A stretch of DNA of 64,000 nt from Mucilaginibacter saanensis (GCF_014200575.1 NZ_JACHBZ010000007.1:186001-250000); one strand, 5' to 3'; counted from the stretch's first letter, positions 17,007 to 26,698 are shown. Numbers and translations are program-made. The notes: generated from the letters alone by a model not told the origin.

Positions 17007-17501
17007 TCAAATAAAACTGATCAGGTTAATGGTGAAAACCAATACCGAATTAGCAGGGATACTGCCAACCTGGTTATTGCCGTAAGCCAATGCCGACGGA
17101 ATGATCAGTAAAATACTGCCGCCGCTTTTAATCAGTGGCAAACCTATTTTCCATCCGGGTATTAACAACGATAAAGATTGCGTGTATCCGGTACTGGCGT
17201 CAAACTGTGTACCGTTAAGCAGCGTGCCAGTATAGGAAACGGTTACCGTTGAGCTTAACGTTGGGTTTGTTGTACCTGTACCCGGGTTCAAGATCTGGTA
17301 ATACAAACCGGTAGTAGTATCCCTTTTTGCCTTGATAGATGGATTTGCCGCCAGGTAAGTTTTGATGGCCGCGCTATCCAACGATGCCTGCTGAGCCGGA
17401 GTTACCGTACTGGTGCTTTCTCCTACATCGGGAGTTTGTGTTTTTAAGCACGATGACAATACAACAATCAGTAAACCTAAGAGTAAAAAATATTTCTTCA
17501 T
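17007..17501 (-). CDS. FKBP-type peptidyl-prolyl isomerase lipoprotein (copy 1)
   Basis: The 164-residue protein has a lipobox (LSSC, Cys18) and one FKBP domain in its second half. Family segments are VTVSYTGTLLNGTQFDAS, then PGWKIGLPLIKSGGSILLIIPSALAYG (in parts, near residues 115-140) and a C-terminal strand LVFTINLISF. The region between lipobox and domain is Thr/Ser-rich. It should help folding of exported proteins at the periplasmic face. The nearby gene at 17697-18158 is a paralog in the same orientation, so the pair probably arose by tandem duplication. Confidence 0.88.
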   Translation of the reverse strand: MKKYFLLLGLLIVVLSSCLKTQTPDVGESTSTVTPAQQASLDSAAIKTYLAANPSIKAKRDTTTGLYYQILNPGTGTTNPTLSSTVTVSYTGTLLNGTQFDASTGYTQSLSLLIPGWKIGLPLIKSGGSILLIIPSALAYGNNQVGSIPANSVLVFTINLISFI

Positions 17502-17696
17502 ATGTTGCTTTTATAACGCTATAACAGTTTTTGCAGGCAAAAATTATGGCATTGATGTTTTTTAATATTAAAATCAGCCTTTTTTCTGATAATCAGCCTT
17601 GAAATATCCGCTTAAATCTCAAAATCAGGCATTTGCGTACCCTTGGTCGATGCTCGGAAATGGCAGTTTTATTAAAATTGTCCAAACAAAAAAGGG

Positions 17697-18158
17697 TTAT
17701 TTAAAGCTGATCAGGTCAATATCAAATGTTAAAACGGCATTTTCAGGGATAGGTCCGGCACCGGTTGTGCCATACGCCAGGCGCGATGGTACATACAGGA
17801 TAATATTGCCACCTGCTTTTACGTGAGGTACACCTATTTGCCATGCCTTTACTAAACCGGATAAGGGACTTGAAAAATCGCTGCCGGCATCATATCGTCT
17901 GCCACCCATCAGGCTGCAGGTATAGTTTACCTTAATAACCGAGTTTTCATTTGGATAAGCGCCGGTGCCCTGTGTTACTACCTGGTAATATAAGCCCGAA
18001 GGATCTTTAGTGGCCTTTATAGTTGGGTTGCTAATGAAAAAAGCTTTTATAAGCGAGTCGTCGGTTTTGGCTTGCTGGGCCATTTCAACAGATGGGCCGT
18101 TATTACATGATGCCAGGGTAATAATGATGGCGCTCAGGAGTAAAATGTATTTCTTCAT
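17697..18158 (-). CDS. FKBP-type peptidyl-prolyl isomerase lipoprotein (copy 2)
   Basis: The 153-residue paralog of the downstream FKBP gene has the same layout: lipobox (LASC, Cys18), a short linker with KTDDSLIKAFFISNPTIKA, then an FKBP domain with VIKVNYTCSLMGGRRYDAG and VKAGGNIILYVPSRLAYG. In both copies the pre-domain linker contains the same IKAF/IKTYL...NP(S/T)IKA pattern, supporting duplication. The catalytic-pocket residues were not checked in detail. It is separated from copy 1 by 195 bases and need not share its promoter. Confidence 0.87.
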   Translation of the reverse strand: MKKYILLLSAIIITLASCNNGPSVEMAQQAKTDDSLIKAFFISNPTIKATKDPSGLYYQVVTQGTGAYPNENSVIKVNYTCSLMGGRRYDAGSDFSSPLSGLVKAWQIGVPHVKAGGNIILYVPSRLAYGTTGAGPIPENAVLTFDIDLISFK

Positions 18159-18172
18159 GGAGTTTAATTAAA

Positions 18173-18221
18173 AGGGCTCCCTCCAAATCTCTGCGGAAGG
18201 TAGAAATTTAAAGGGAGCCCT
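18173..18221 (-). terminator. Terminator of aspS
   Basis: On the minus strand AGGGCTCCCT (18221-18212) pairs with AGGGAGCCCT (18182-18173) over a 29-base loop, followed by TTTTAATT. It starts about 20 bases after the aspS stop codon and separates aspS from the FKBP genes. Confidence 0.65.
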
Positions 18222-18241
18222 GGTTGGTATATATTAAAAAT

Positions 18242-19987
18242 TTATACGGTTGTTTTAATCTTCAGTTCGGTGAGTTGCGCATCGGAAATGGTTGATGGTG
18301 AATCGATCATCACATCGCGGCCCGAATTGTTTTTAGGGAAAGCGATCACATCGCGGATAGAATCTAACCCAGCAAATATAGATGCTAAACGATCAAATCC
18401 TAAGGCTAAACCACCATGCGGCGGGGCGCCATATTCAAAGGCATCCATCAGGAAGCCAAATTGCTTTTGTGCTTCTTCTGGCGAAAAGCCCAAATGTTTA
18501 AACATCAACGCTTGCATAGCGCGGTCATGGATACGGATAGAACCGCCGCCAATTTCGCTGCCGTTGATTACCAGGTCATAAGCGTTTGCACGTACAGCTC
18601 CCGGGTTGGTATCCAGCAGTTCAATATCCTCCGGTTTTGGCGAAGTGAAAGGGTGGTGCATAGCATGGTAACGGCTGGTTTCTTCATCCCACTCCAACAG
18701 CGGGAAATCAAGTACCCAAAGCGGTGCAAACTTGTTTTTATCACGCAGGCCTAAACGGTTGCCCATTTCTAAACGAAGTTCGTTCAGTTGCTTGCGTACT
18801 TTGTCTGTTTGGCCGGCAAGTACCAGCATCAGGTCGCCTTTTTCAGCGTTAAATGCAGCTGCCCAGTTGGTGAGTTCGTCTTCGCTGTAAAATTTATCTA
18901 CCGATGATTTTAAAGTGCCATCTTCATTATAACGGCAATAGATCATACCGGTAACACCAACTTGCGGGCGTTTTAACCATTCGGTTAGTTCGTCAATTTG
19001 CTTGCGGGTGTAGCTGGCACAGCCTTTGGCGTTGATGCCCACTACCAGTTCGGCATTATCAAAAATGCTGAAACCTTTGCCTTTTACAATATCATTCAGC
19101 TCCACAAACTCCATCCCGAAACGGATATCCGGTTTGTCAGAGCCATACAGGCGCGCTGCATCAGCATACTGCATCCGTGGAAAATCGCCCAGGTCAACAC
19201 CTTTAACGGTGGTGAACAGGTGGCGGGTTAATCCCTCAAAAATGTTTAAAATATCTTCCTGGGTAATAAACGATAGTTCACAGTCAACCTGTGTAAATTC
19301 CGGTTGGCGGTCGGCGCGCAGATCCTCATCCCTGAAACATTTAACAATCTGGAAGTAACGGTCAAAGCCGCTCACCATTAACAATTGTTTAAATGTTTGC
19401 GGCGATTGCGGCAGGGCGTAAAACTCGCCCGGGTTCATGCGGCTTGGTACCACAAAGTCGCGCGCACCTTCCGGTGTCGATTTAATAAGTACCGGGGTTT
19501 CTACCTCAATAAAGTTAAGGGCATCTAAATATTTACGTATTTCCTGTGCCATTTTGTGGCGTAGGATCAGGTTGTTGCGTATAGGTGCACGGCGCAGGTC
19601 AAGGTAGCGGTATTTGGCACGCAGTTCCTCGCCGCCATCAGTTTCGTCCTCAATTAAAAACGGGGGCAGTTTGGCTGCATTCAGTACTTCAATATCGGCA
19701 ACTACAATTTCAACCTCGCCGGTTGGTATTTTAGTGTTTTTGTTAGAGCGTTCAAGCACCTTGCCGGTAACTTTTATCACAAATTCGCGCCCAAGCTCGC
19801 GGCTTTTTTCGCGCAGGGTAGCGTCAGTATCGGTGTTAAATACCAATTGGGTTAAACCATAACGGTCACGCACATCAATAAATGTGGTACCGCCCAAATC
19901 GCGAGATTTTTGTACCCATCCGCACAAAGTAACCGTTTGGCCTAAGTTGCTGATATTTAATTCACCGCAGGTATGAGTTCTAAGCAT
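18242..19987 (-). CDS. aspS: Aspartyl-tRNA synthetase
   Basis: A 581-residue class II synthetase of the bacterial type, charging tRNA-Asp. The N-terminal anticodon-binding OB fold begins [11 protein letters not shown] and includes [13 protein letters not shown]. Motif 2 is [20 protein letters not shown] (near 205-224). The bacterial insertion domain fills about 280-420. Motif 3 is [15 protein letters not shown] near residue 532. Full length and typical. Whether it discriminates tRNA-Asn cannot be told from sequence alone. It is monocistronic, with a terminator at 18173-18221. Confidence 0.96.
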   Translation of the reverse strand: MLRTHTCGELNISNLGQTVTLCGWVQKSRDLGGTTFIDVRDRYGLTQLVFNTDTDATLREKSRELGREFVIKVTGKVLERSNKNTKIPTGEVEIVVADIEVLNAAKLPPFLIEDETDGGEELRAKYRYLDLRRAPIRNNLILRHKMAQEIRKYLDALNFIEVETPVLIKSTPEGARDFVVPSRMNPGEFYALPQSPQTFKQLLMVSGFDRYFQIVKCFRDEDLRADRQPEFTQVDCELSFITQEDILNIFEGLTRHLFTTVKGVDLGDFPRMQYADAARLYGSDKPDIRFGMEFVELNDIVKGKGFSIFDNAELVVGINAKGCASYTRKQIDELTEWLKRPQVGVTGMIYCRYNEDGTLKSSVDKFYSEDELTNWAAAFNAEKGDLMLVLAGQTDKVRKQLNELRLEMGNRLGLRDKNKFAPLWVLDFPLLEWDEETSRYHAMHHPFTSPKPEDIELLDTNPGAVRANAYDLVINGSEIGGGSIRIHDRAMQALMFKHLGFSPEEAQKQFGFLMDAFEYGAPPHGGLALGFDRLASIFAGLDSIRDVIAFPKNNSGRDVMIDSPSTISDAQLTELKIKTTV

Positions 19988-20130
19988 AACATTGTTTTAT
20001 AAAAGTTTGCAAAAGTACATTTTTGAGGCGAAAGGCGAAAGGTAAAAGGAGAAAGGTTTTATGCCGTACTGCAAATTAAGGAATTGAACGCTCGGGACGG
20101 CAAAACCTTCTTTAGCACTTGTATACTCAT

Positions 20131-20347
20131 GGAAATCGCTTTTACAATCTGGGTGCTCTATTTTGGCTAAAGCCGCTGCTTATTTATTCCATATAACCGT
20201 TTGCTAAAGCCAACGGCAATGATTAAGCGGCATAAAACAGTCAAAAATGTAAGAGAATTCATTGTCGTCCCATTTATGGGGCGGAAAGATTAGCCACTAA
20301 AGAGGGCTTTAGCCAAAACAATCAGCAAATTTCTAAAAGCGATTTCC
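20131..20347. repeat. 217-bp palindromic MITE-like element
   Basis: Perfect 14-base terminal inverted repeats, GGAAATCGCTTTTA at 20131-20144 and its complement at 20334-20347, flank a second pair of 14-base inverted repeats, TTTTGGCTAAAGCC at 20161-20174 and its complement at 20305-20318. The central 130 bases contain a further TTTGCTAAAGCC-like segment. There is no coding capacity. It lies in the 692-base spacer between aspS and the thiamine-uptake genes, ending 20 bases before the predicted promoter. The rest of 19988-20130 shows nothing recognisable. Confidence 0.75.
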
Positions 20348-20367
20348 CTGCCTGTAGAAGTAAACAA

Positions 20368-20399
20368 TTGTGGAAATCCGAAATCAAAAACTATCTTTG
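20368..20399 (+). promoter_or_regulatory. Predicted promoter of the TPP-riboswitch transcript
   Basis: TATCTTTG at 20392-20399 matches the -7 consensus. TTG at 20368-20370 lies 21 bases upstream, slightly longer than ideal. Transcription would start near 20405, just before the aptamer begins at about 20413. Confidence 0.55.
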
Positions 20400-20412
20400 C
20401 AGCATAATTCTC

Positions 20413-20606
20413 AAGGGGTGCCTTGCTTTGGGTTCAAAAACAAATTGTTTTACCAAACTGAAAGACAGGCTGAGATCAAACCCATGCCCCCCGCCCCCTT
20501 AAAGGGGGAGTTCGTAGTCCTGAAGAATTTCTCTTTAAGCTATACACTCCACTTTTAAGGGGCCGGGGGGCTGCACCTGATCCGGGTAATGCCGGCGTAG
20601 GGAGAG
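20413..20606 (+). promoter_or_regulatory. TPP riboswitch (THI box)
   Basis: The conserved thi-box elements occur in order: GGGGTGCC at 20415-20422, GGCTGAGA at 20468-20475 followed by TCAAACCC, and the 3' part ACCTGATCCGGGTAATGCCG at 20575-20594 followed by GCGTAGGGA to 20603. This aptamer binds thiamine pyrophosphate. Both optional arms are long: about 45 bases between the first two elements, and about 90 bases in the P3 arm, where a CCCCCCGCCCC run faces GGGGCCGGGGGG. No T-rich terminator follows before the gene at 20680, so control may be at translation. Thiamine uptake genes lie directly downstream. Confidence 0.93.
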
Positions 20607-20679
20607 GTAATCAAGTTAAGTGTACTGCCATTGTACCCTGGTGAGCAGCGGGATTAACTAATTTTAGTTTACAAACGTT

Positions 20680-23136
20680 TTGAAAATTTTATTTACGGCT
20701 ATCACGGCCCTGCTGTTGCCTGTGATGGCATCGGCTCAGCTTTCCATAACGGGAAAGATCACCAATCAATCTGGCGAAGCATTGCCCGGAGCTACCATTA
20801 CCATTACCGGCCCGGCCCGCAGCGCTGTTACGGATGCTACCGGAAAATATAGTTTTACCGATATTAAAGCCGGTAATTATTTGCTTAAGGCAAGCTATAT
20901 AGGTTATCAGGCTATCGTAAAAAACATTGCATTAAGAGGTAACGAGGTTATTAACCTTACACTAAGTAATGGCACCATCACTGCCGAAGAGGTAACCGTA
21001 AGTGCCACCCGTGCAAGCAAAAACTCACCAACCGCCTATACTAACCTGAGTAAAAAAGATCTGGCTAAAAACAATTTTGGGCAGGACTTGCCTTACTTGC
21101 TCAACCAAACCCCCTCGGTGGTGGTTACGTCAGATGCAGGCGCGGGAATTGGTTATACCGGCATCCGCATACGTGGGTCTGACGCTACGCGTGTTAACGT
21201 TACCATTAATGGCATACCTTATAATGATTCAGAAAGCCAGGGTTCCTACTTTGTTGACCTGCCCGATATGGCTTCGTCTATTGATAATATTCAAATCCAG
21301 CGCGGCGTGGGTACATCAACCAACGGTGCCGGTGCTTTTGGCGGTAGTATCAATATACAAACCACTACCCGCCGTGATACGGCCTATGCCGAGATCAATA
21401 CATCTGCCGGCTCCTATGGTTCTATCAAAAATACAGTTAGCGCAGGTACAGGTTTGCTTGGCGGTCAGTTTAGTTTGGATGGTCGTGTGTCACGCATCCA
21501 TTCTGACGGGTATATTGACAGGGCTTCATCAAACCTCAAATCGTTTTTTGTAAGCGGCGCCTGGTATGGCAAAAACAGTACTTTAAGGGCAAATGTATTC
21601 TCGGGTTATGAAACTACTTACCAAGCCTGGAATGGTATTGCCGATTATGTTATTGGCGATAAAACCCGCTCAGACAGCCGTACCTATAATGAACTTGGAT
21701 ACATTGACACCACCAAGTCGTTCTATAAAAATCAGGTTGACCACTACACGCAAAACCACTATCAATTACTCTACGATAACAAAATATCAGACAAGCTATC
21801 CTTTAGCGGGGCCTTGCATTATACCAAAGGAAAGGGCTATTATGAGGAGTACAGAAATGCCGACTCCTTAAAAAACTACGGTTTAGCACCTGTTGTGGTT
21901 GGCGGCAATACCATCAGCGCTACTGACCTGGTGCGCAGGCTGTGGCTTAATAATGATTTTTACGGCGTTACCTACGCCCTGAAATATCAGCCGCAAACCA
22001 ACCTGAACATGACCCTGGGTGGTGCTTACAACCAATATTCGGGGGCACATTATGGTGATGTAATATCAACACAGGATAACCTTGGTATCGGCTCTAACTA
22101 TGAGTACTATCGCGACAACGCCAAAAAGAACGACTTTAATATTTTTGGCCGGGCAGAGTGGCACCTGAATCAGTTTTTGCTTTATGCCGATGTGCAGTAC
22201 AGACACGTTTATTATTCATTTTATGGGATAGATAAAAACCTGAATAACGCACAGCAGGCCGCTGAGCTTAACTTTTTTAACCCCAAGGCTGGTATCACCT
22301 ACCAGTTTAATGAGCATAGCAATGTTTACGCCTCATTTGCGGTAGGTAACCACGAACCCAACCGTGACGATTATGTTGACTCGCCGCCACAAAACAGGCC
22401 CAAGTCAGAAAACCTGAAAGATTTTGAAGCGGGTTACCGCACCAGCGGTTCTGTTTTTACAGGGGGCATCAATGCGTTTTATATGCTATATAAGAACCAG
22501 CTGATATTAACCGGGGCGCTTAACGATGTGGGCTCGCCCATACGCACCAACGTGAAGGATAGTTACCGGGCAGGTTTGGAGCTGGATGGCAGGGTTAAAA
22601 TTACCAGTCAGTTAAACTGGGCTGTAACCGCTACTTTAAGCACCAATAAGATCAAAAATTACCAGCAGTTCTTTTTGAATACTGACGATAATAGCCTGGT
22701 TGGCGAGAGCTTCAAGAAAACCGATATTGCGTTTTCGCCATCGTTCACCGGTTCAAGTGTTATCAGCTACAGCCCCGTAAAAGGCGGCGAAATTGCTTTT
22801 ATCAGCAGGTATATTGGTAAGCAGTATATTGATAATACCATGAACCGAAATCCGGAGGGCTTTACCATAGCCCCTGAAAATATGGATAATCCGTATGCAG
22901 TAAACCGTTACCTGAAGGGGTATTTTGTGAGCGATGTAAGGTTAAGGTACAGCTTCAACATACAGTCGGTAAAAAATATTGGCCTGGGTTTGCAGGTTAA
23001 CAACGTATTTAGCAAAAAGTATGAAGCCAATGGTGCCACCTACCCGGATATTGAGGGTGGCCATCTGATAAACTATAATTACTTTTTCCCGCAGGCGCCG
23101 CGCAATTTTATGGCGTCGCTAAGTCTTAATTTTTAA
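20680..23136 (+). CDS. TonB-dependent outer membrane receptor, predicted thiamine uptake
   Basis: An 818-residue TonB-dependent receptor. It has a signal peptide (ending near VMASAQ), an N-terminal carboxypeptidase-D-like domain (residues 22-100, ITGKITNQSGEALPGATITI), a plug domain (about 110-230 with IRGSDATRVNVTINGIPYND) and a beta-barrel ending in the aromatic LNF. The start codon is TTG: an in-frame stop lies 13 bases upstream, no ATG fits, and the signal peptide begins exactly here. The TPP riboswitch ahead and the PnuC-type gene 7 bases behind point to thiamine or a thiamine phosphate as substrate. That is inference from context; the receptor family alone does not tell. Confidence 0.88.
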   Translation: MKILFTAITALLLPVMASAQLSITGKITNQSGEALPGATITITGPARSAVTDATGKYSFTDIKAGNYLLKASYIGYQAIVKNIALRGNEVINLTLSNGTITAEEVTVSATRASKNSPTAYTNLSKKDLAKNNFGQDLPYLLNQTPSVVVTSDAGAGIGYTGIRIRGSDATRVNVTINGIPYNDSESQGSYFVDLPDMASSIDNIQIQRGVGTSTNGAGAFGGSINIQTTTRRDTAYAEINTSAGSYGSIKNTVSAGTGLLGGQFSLDGRVSRIHSDGYIDRASSNLKSFFVSGAWYGKNSTLRANVFSGYETTYQAWNGIADYVIGDKTRSDSRTYNELGYIDTTKSFYKNQVDHYTQNHYQLLYDNKISDKLSFSGALHYTKGKGYYEEYRNADSLKNYGLAPVVVGGNTISATDLVRRLWLNNDFYGVTYALKYQPQTNLNMTLGGAYNQYSGAHYGDVISTQDNLGIGSNYEYYRDNAKKNDFNIFGRAEWHLNQFLLYADVQYRHVYYSFYGIDKNLNNAQQAAELNFFNPKAGITYQFNEHSNVYASFAVGNHEPNRDDYVDSPPQNRPKSENLKDFEAGYRTSGSVFTGGINAFYMLYKNQLILTGALNDVGSPIRTNVKDSYRAGLELDGRVKITSQLNWAVTATLSTNKIKNYQQFFLNTDDNSLVGESFKKTDIAFSPSFTGSSVISYSPVKGGEIAFISRYIGKQYIDNTMNRNPEGFTIAPENMDNPYAVNRYLKGYFVSDVRLRYSFNIQSVKNIGLGLQVNNVFSKKYEANGATYPDIEGGHLINYNYFFPQAPRNFMASLSLNF

Positions 23137-23143
23137 TTGGGAT

Positions 23144-23764
23144 ATGCATAACCTGATAACACTTTTTATAGAGCAAATAAAGGAAACTACCTGGCTGCAA
23201 TGGCTTGCTGTTATTTTGGGTGTTGCCGAAGTGTTGCTGGCGCGGTATAACAATATATGGCTTTATCCCACCGGGATACTGGCTACAGTACTCTCTATTT
23301 TTTTGCTGATGGAGGTACAGTTATATGCAGAGTCGGCATTGAATGTTTATTACGTGGTGATGAGCGTTTACGGCTGGGTGTACTGGATAAAAAAACGTGA
23401 TCAGCCACCGGTAAAAATTACTTATTCCACCCGAAACGAATGGATCATCAGCCTTGCCATATCATTGATAGGCTGGGCGGTGCTGTATGTGCTGCTTAAA
23501 AGCTTTACTCCGTCAAACGTGCCTGTTTGGGATGCCTTTGTGTCATCAACAGCCTGGGCTGGCATGTGGCTGCTGGCCCGCAGAAAAATGGAAAACTGGA
23601 TATTTTTAAATATATCTAATTTGTTTGCCGTGCCCTTGCTGTTCTATAAAAAACTGCCCATGTTTGGCGTGTTAACCATTATACTGTTTATAGTTGCCAT
23701 TTTTGGCTACTTTGAATGGAAAAAACAAGTGGAAGGTACAAAGCTAAAAGCCGGAAACTTATAA
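23144..23764 (+). CDS. pnuT: PnuC-family transporter, probable PnuT (thiamine)
   Basis: The 206-residue protein has about seven transmembrane helices and the PnuC-family layout: WLAVILGVAEVLLARYNNIW near residue 22 and a YYVVMSVYGWVYW helix near 68-80. Family members move vitamins by facilitated diffusion (nicotinamide riboside, riboflavin or thiamine) and rely on intracellular phosphorylation to trap them. The gene starts 7 bases after the TonB receptor stop in the same riboswitch-controlled operon, which supports thiamine as cargo. The thiamine pyrophosphokinase often found as third gene in such operons is not here. Confidence 0.87.
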   Translation: MHNLITLFIEQIKETTWLQWLAVILGVAEVLLARYNNIWLYPTGILATVLSIFLLMEVQLYAESALNVYYVVMSVYGWVYWIKKRDQPPVKITYSTRNEWIISLAISLIGWAVLYVLLKSFTPSNVPVWDAFVSSTAWAGMWLLARRKMENWIFLNISNLFAVPLLFYKKLPMFGVLTIILFIVAIFGYFEWKKQVEGTKLKAGNL

Positions 23765-23819
23765 TATCTAAATAAAAAATGCTTTGGGCTTTTAGCCTGC
23801 TGCTTTATGTTAAATTCAA

Positions 23820-24908
23820 ATGCATCCATCAATCCATCTAAAGCCTGAGTGGGTAAAAATAATACGCAATGCCGTACCCGCTGCCGAAAGGGCGGGTATG
23901 CTGCAGCCGGAGCAGTTGAAGCTGATACATGAGCAGGGATGGTTTAAGTTCCTGGTGCCCCAAGCTTACTCGGGATTGCAATTACCCTTACCCGATATGG
24001 TACGGTTAGAAGAGAGCCTGGCCTGGGCCAATGGCAGTGTGGGCTGGGTGGTAACCCTGTGCAGCGGTGCCGGATGGTTTGGTGGCTTTTTATCGCCTCA
24101 AATAGCCCCCGGTATTTTTGCCGATCCTGATTTATGTTTGGCAGGCAGCGGTGCATCAACAGGTACAGCAACCATAACCAATAATGGATATATCATCAAT
24201 GGCAGCTGGAAATATGCCAGTGGTGTGCATCACGCTACGCACATCACTGCCAACTGCATAATTATGCACGGAGACGATACCGCGTTAAACGAGGACGGCA
24301 GTCCTCTGGTATTACCTTTTATATTTGACCGCAAGGACGTAAGCCTGTTATCGGCCTGGAAATTTATCGGTATGATGGGGACAGGGAGCGATGCCTACGA
24401 AATAAACAATCTTTTTGTTGAAAAAAACAGGTGTTTCAAAATAGACCCGGAATATGCCGTAGTTAACGCACCCCTATATCAATATCCCTTTTTACAGCTG
24501 GCAGAGGCGACACTGGCTACCAATATATCGGGTTTAGCGGTTCATTTTACCGATTTGTGCGCATCCATTTTTGAGGAAAAAGTACAAGGCGAAAAGCTAA
24601 ATTCAGCCCAAAAGGCAGTGATCATGCAAACGCTGCAAAGCCTCACCCAAAAGCTCAATGATGTACGTGCTGAATTTTATAACGCTGTAGATGCATCTTG
24701 GCAGGAAAGCCTGGTTGGTAGAAGCTCCTATTTACAACAGGTAAGCAAAATCAGCCGTAAGCTGGCAAAAACCGCCCGCGAATGTGTAGATGAACTGTAT
24801 CCGTATTGCGGTTTACAGGCGGCTAATCCGGACGCGGAAATAAACCAGGTATGGCGCGATCTGCATACGGCCAGTCAGCATTCCTTACTGACGTTTAACC
24901 TCGATTAA
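23820..24908 (+). CDS. Acyl-CoA dehydrogenase-like flavoprotein
   Basis: The 362-residue protein shows the acyl-CoA dehydrogenase fold: an N-terminal helical domain (QLKLIHEQGWFKFLVPQAYS), a middle beta-domain with GSGASTGTATITNNGYIING and GSWKYASGVHHATH, and a C-terminal helical domain. The catalytic Glu of true acyl-CoA dehydrogenases is not evident, and the middle domain looks closer to the flavin monooxygenase branch (DszC/HpaB-like). The substrate is unknown. It follows pnuT by 55 bases, so riboswitch control by readthrough is possible but not shown. Confidence 0.72.
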   Translation: MHPSIHLKPEWVKIIRNAVPAAERAGMLQPEQLKLIHEQGWFKFLVPQAYSGLQLPLPDMVRLEESLAWANGSVGWVVTLCSGAGWFGGFLSPQIAPGIFADPDLCLAGSGASTGTATITNNGYIINGSWKYASGVHHATHITANCIIMHGDDTALNEDGSPLVLPFIFDRKDVSLLSAWKFIGMMGTGSDAYEINNLFVEKNRCFKIDPEYAVVNAPLYQYPFLQLAEATLATNISGLAVHFTDLCASIFEEKVQGEKLNSAQKAVIMQTLQSLTQKLNDVRAEFYNAVDASWQESLVGRSSYLQQVSKISRKLAKTARECVDELYPYCGLQAANPDAEINQVWRDLHTASQHSLLTFNLD

Positions 24909-25018
24909 ACCCTCTTCCAAAGTAACAAATAGCCCATGATGCTTTTTTTAGCCATAAGCAATAATTAACATAAAGGTTATATTGCATTACTGATATTTGC
25001 CCAATTCAAATTAATAAA

Positions 25019-26698
25019 ATGAAGTTTAAATATCTGTTGTTTATTTCCTTGTCAGTTGCCACTGTTTCGGCATCGGCACAAAAAAGAAAAACTGGTGCCA
25101 ACCAACCAGCCGTTGCCGCAGCAGTGGCCCGCCCTAAGCTGGTTGTGGGGCTTGTGGTTGACCAAATGCGTTGGGATTACCTGTACCGTTATTATGACCG
25201 TTACCAAAACAACGGCTTTAAGCGTTTGTTAAATGAAGGCTTCACCTGTGAAAACACCAATATTGATTATATCCCTACGGTAACAGCTGCCGGGCACACT
25301 TGTGTATACACCGGGTCGGTACCTGCTATAACTGGTATAGCCGGGAACGACTTTATTGTGCAGGCAACCGGTAAATCAATGTATTGTACAGATGACAGCA
25401 CCGTAAGGGCGTTAGGCAGCAACTCCAAAGCGGGGCAAATGTCGCCGCGCAATTTGCTGGTTACTACGGTTACTGATGAGTTAAGGCTGGCTACCAATTT
25501 CCGCTCTAAAGTAATTGGTATTGCGCTAAAGGACAGGGGCGGTATTTTGCCCGCAGGTCACTCGGCCAATGCTGCTTACTGGTTTGATGATGCCAGCGGT
25601 AACTGGATAACCAGTACTTATTACATGACCAACCTGCCTGCATGGGTTAGTAAGTTTAACGATCAGAAATATCCTGAAAAATACCTGAAGCAAGACTGGA
25701 ACCCGCTTTACCCGGTAGAAACTTACCTGCAAAGCTCACCAGATAACAGCAGTAAATACGAAGGCAAATTTGCCGGAACTACGGCGCCAACCCTGCCGGT
25801 TAAAACTTCGGAATTGTATAATGGCAAAATGGGCATGATCCGTTCAACCCCTTATGGCAACTCCTTAACCCTTGACCTGGCCAAAGCAGCTATTGAAGGC
25901 GAAGGCTTGGGTAAAAACATAGTAACTGACTTTTTAGCCGTGAGCCTGTCATCAACAGATTACGTTGGGCACCAGTTTGGGCCAAACTCGGTAGAGGCAG
26001 AGGATACTTATTTAAGACTTGACCGCGACCTGGCGTCGTTTCTGAACTATCTGGATGCAACCGTGGGCAAAGGCAACTACTCGGTTTTTTTAACAGCCGA
26101 CCATGGTGCTGCACATAACACCAATTTCCTGATTGATCATAACATTCCGGCTGGTGTTTGGGATGATGCCGCTACAGAAAAGGAAATAAACAAGGTGCTG
26201 GAAGATAAATACAAAGTGAAAAACCTGGTGATCAGTATGGATAATTACCAGGTGAACTTTGATAATGCTGCTATTAAAAAAGCGGGATTAAGCGAGGATG
26301 CCTTGAAACTGGATTGTATCCAGTACCTGCAAAAACAACCGGCAATTGCTTTTGCCGTGGATATGCAGCATGTGCAGGCCGCAACCATTCCTGAAGATTT
26401 GCGTTACCGCATCATTAACGGATATAATATAGAGCATAGCGGTGTAATACAAATTATTTTAAAACCGGGCTGGTTTTCTGGTCACGGCTCAACCGGTACT
26501 ACACATGGTACCTGGAGTGCTTATGATACCCATATTCCGTTGGTATTTATGGGATGGGGCATTAAACATGGCAGCCTTACCCGCCAAACACACATGACTG
26601 ATATTGCACCTACCGTGGCTTCTTTATTACATATACAAGCACCTAACGGCAATATAGGTAAAACTATTAGCGAGGCATTGACACAGGAAAAACTGTAA
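25019..26698 (+). CDS. PafA-type alkaline phosphatase (secreted phosphomonoesterase)
   Basis: A 559-residue secreted enzyme of the alkaline phosphatase superfamily with a signal peptide (residues 1-21). Key motifs match the Bacteroidetes PafA class: VVDQMRWDYL (metal-binding Asp), PTVTAAGHTC with Thr89 as the expected nucleophile, GNDF, KDRGGILPAGHS with the Lys and Arg that bind phosphate in PafA, STDYVGHQFG (Asp and His ligands), TADHGAAHN (Asp and His) and GHGSTGTTHG. All expected metal ligands appear present. It would release phosphate from organic phosphates in the periplasm. PafA is known to be less dependent on phosphate starvation than PhoA; no Pho box was recognised here. Confidence 0.9.
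   Translation: MKFKYLLFISLSVATVSASAQKRKTGANQPAVAAAVARPKLVVGLVVDQMRWDYLYRYYDRYQNNGFKRLLNEGFTCENTNIDYIPTVTAAGHTCVYTGSVPAITGIAGNDFIVQATGKSMYCTDDSTVRALGSNSKAGQMSPRNLLVTTVTDELRLATNFRSKVIGIALKDRGGILPAGHSANAAYWFDDASGNWITSTYYMTNLPAWVSKFNDQKYPEKYLKQDWNPLYPVETYLQSSPDNSSKYEGKFAGTTAPTLPVKTSELYNGKMGMIRSTPYGNSLTLDLAKAAIEGEGLGKNIVTDFLAVSLSSTDYVGHQFGPNSVEAEDTYLRLDRDLASFLNYLDATVGKGNYSVFLTADHGAAHNTNFLIDHNIPAGVWDDAATEKEINKVLEDKYKVKNLVISMDNYQVNFDNAAIKKAGLSEDALKLDCIQYLQKQPAIAFAVDMQHVQAATIPEDLRYRIINGYNIEHSGVIQIILKPGWFSGHGSTGTTHGTWSAYDTHIPLVFMGWGIKHGSLTRQTHMTDIAPTVASLLHIQAPNGNIGKTISEALTQEKL

Noticed and set aside
20370..20558. Plus-strand open frame of 62 residues upstream of the TonB receptor
   Set aside because: It lies inside the promoter-riboswitch region; the sequence matches TPP aptamer elements rather than a protein.
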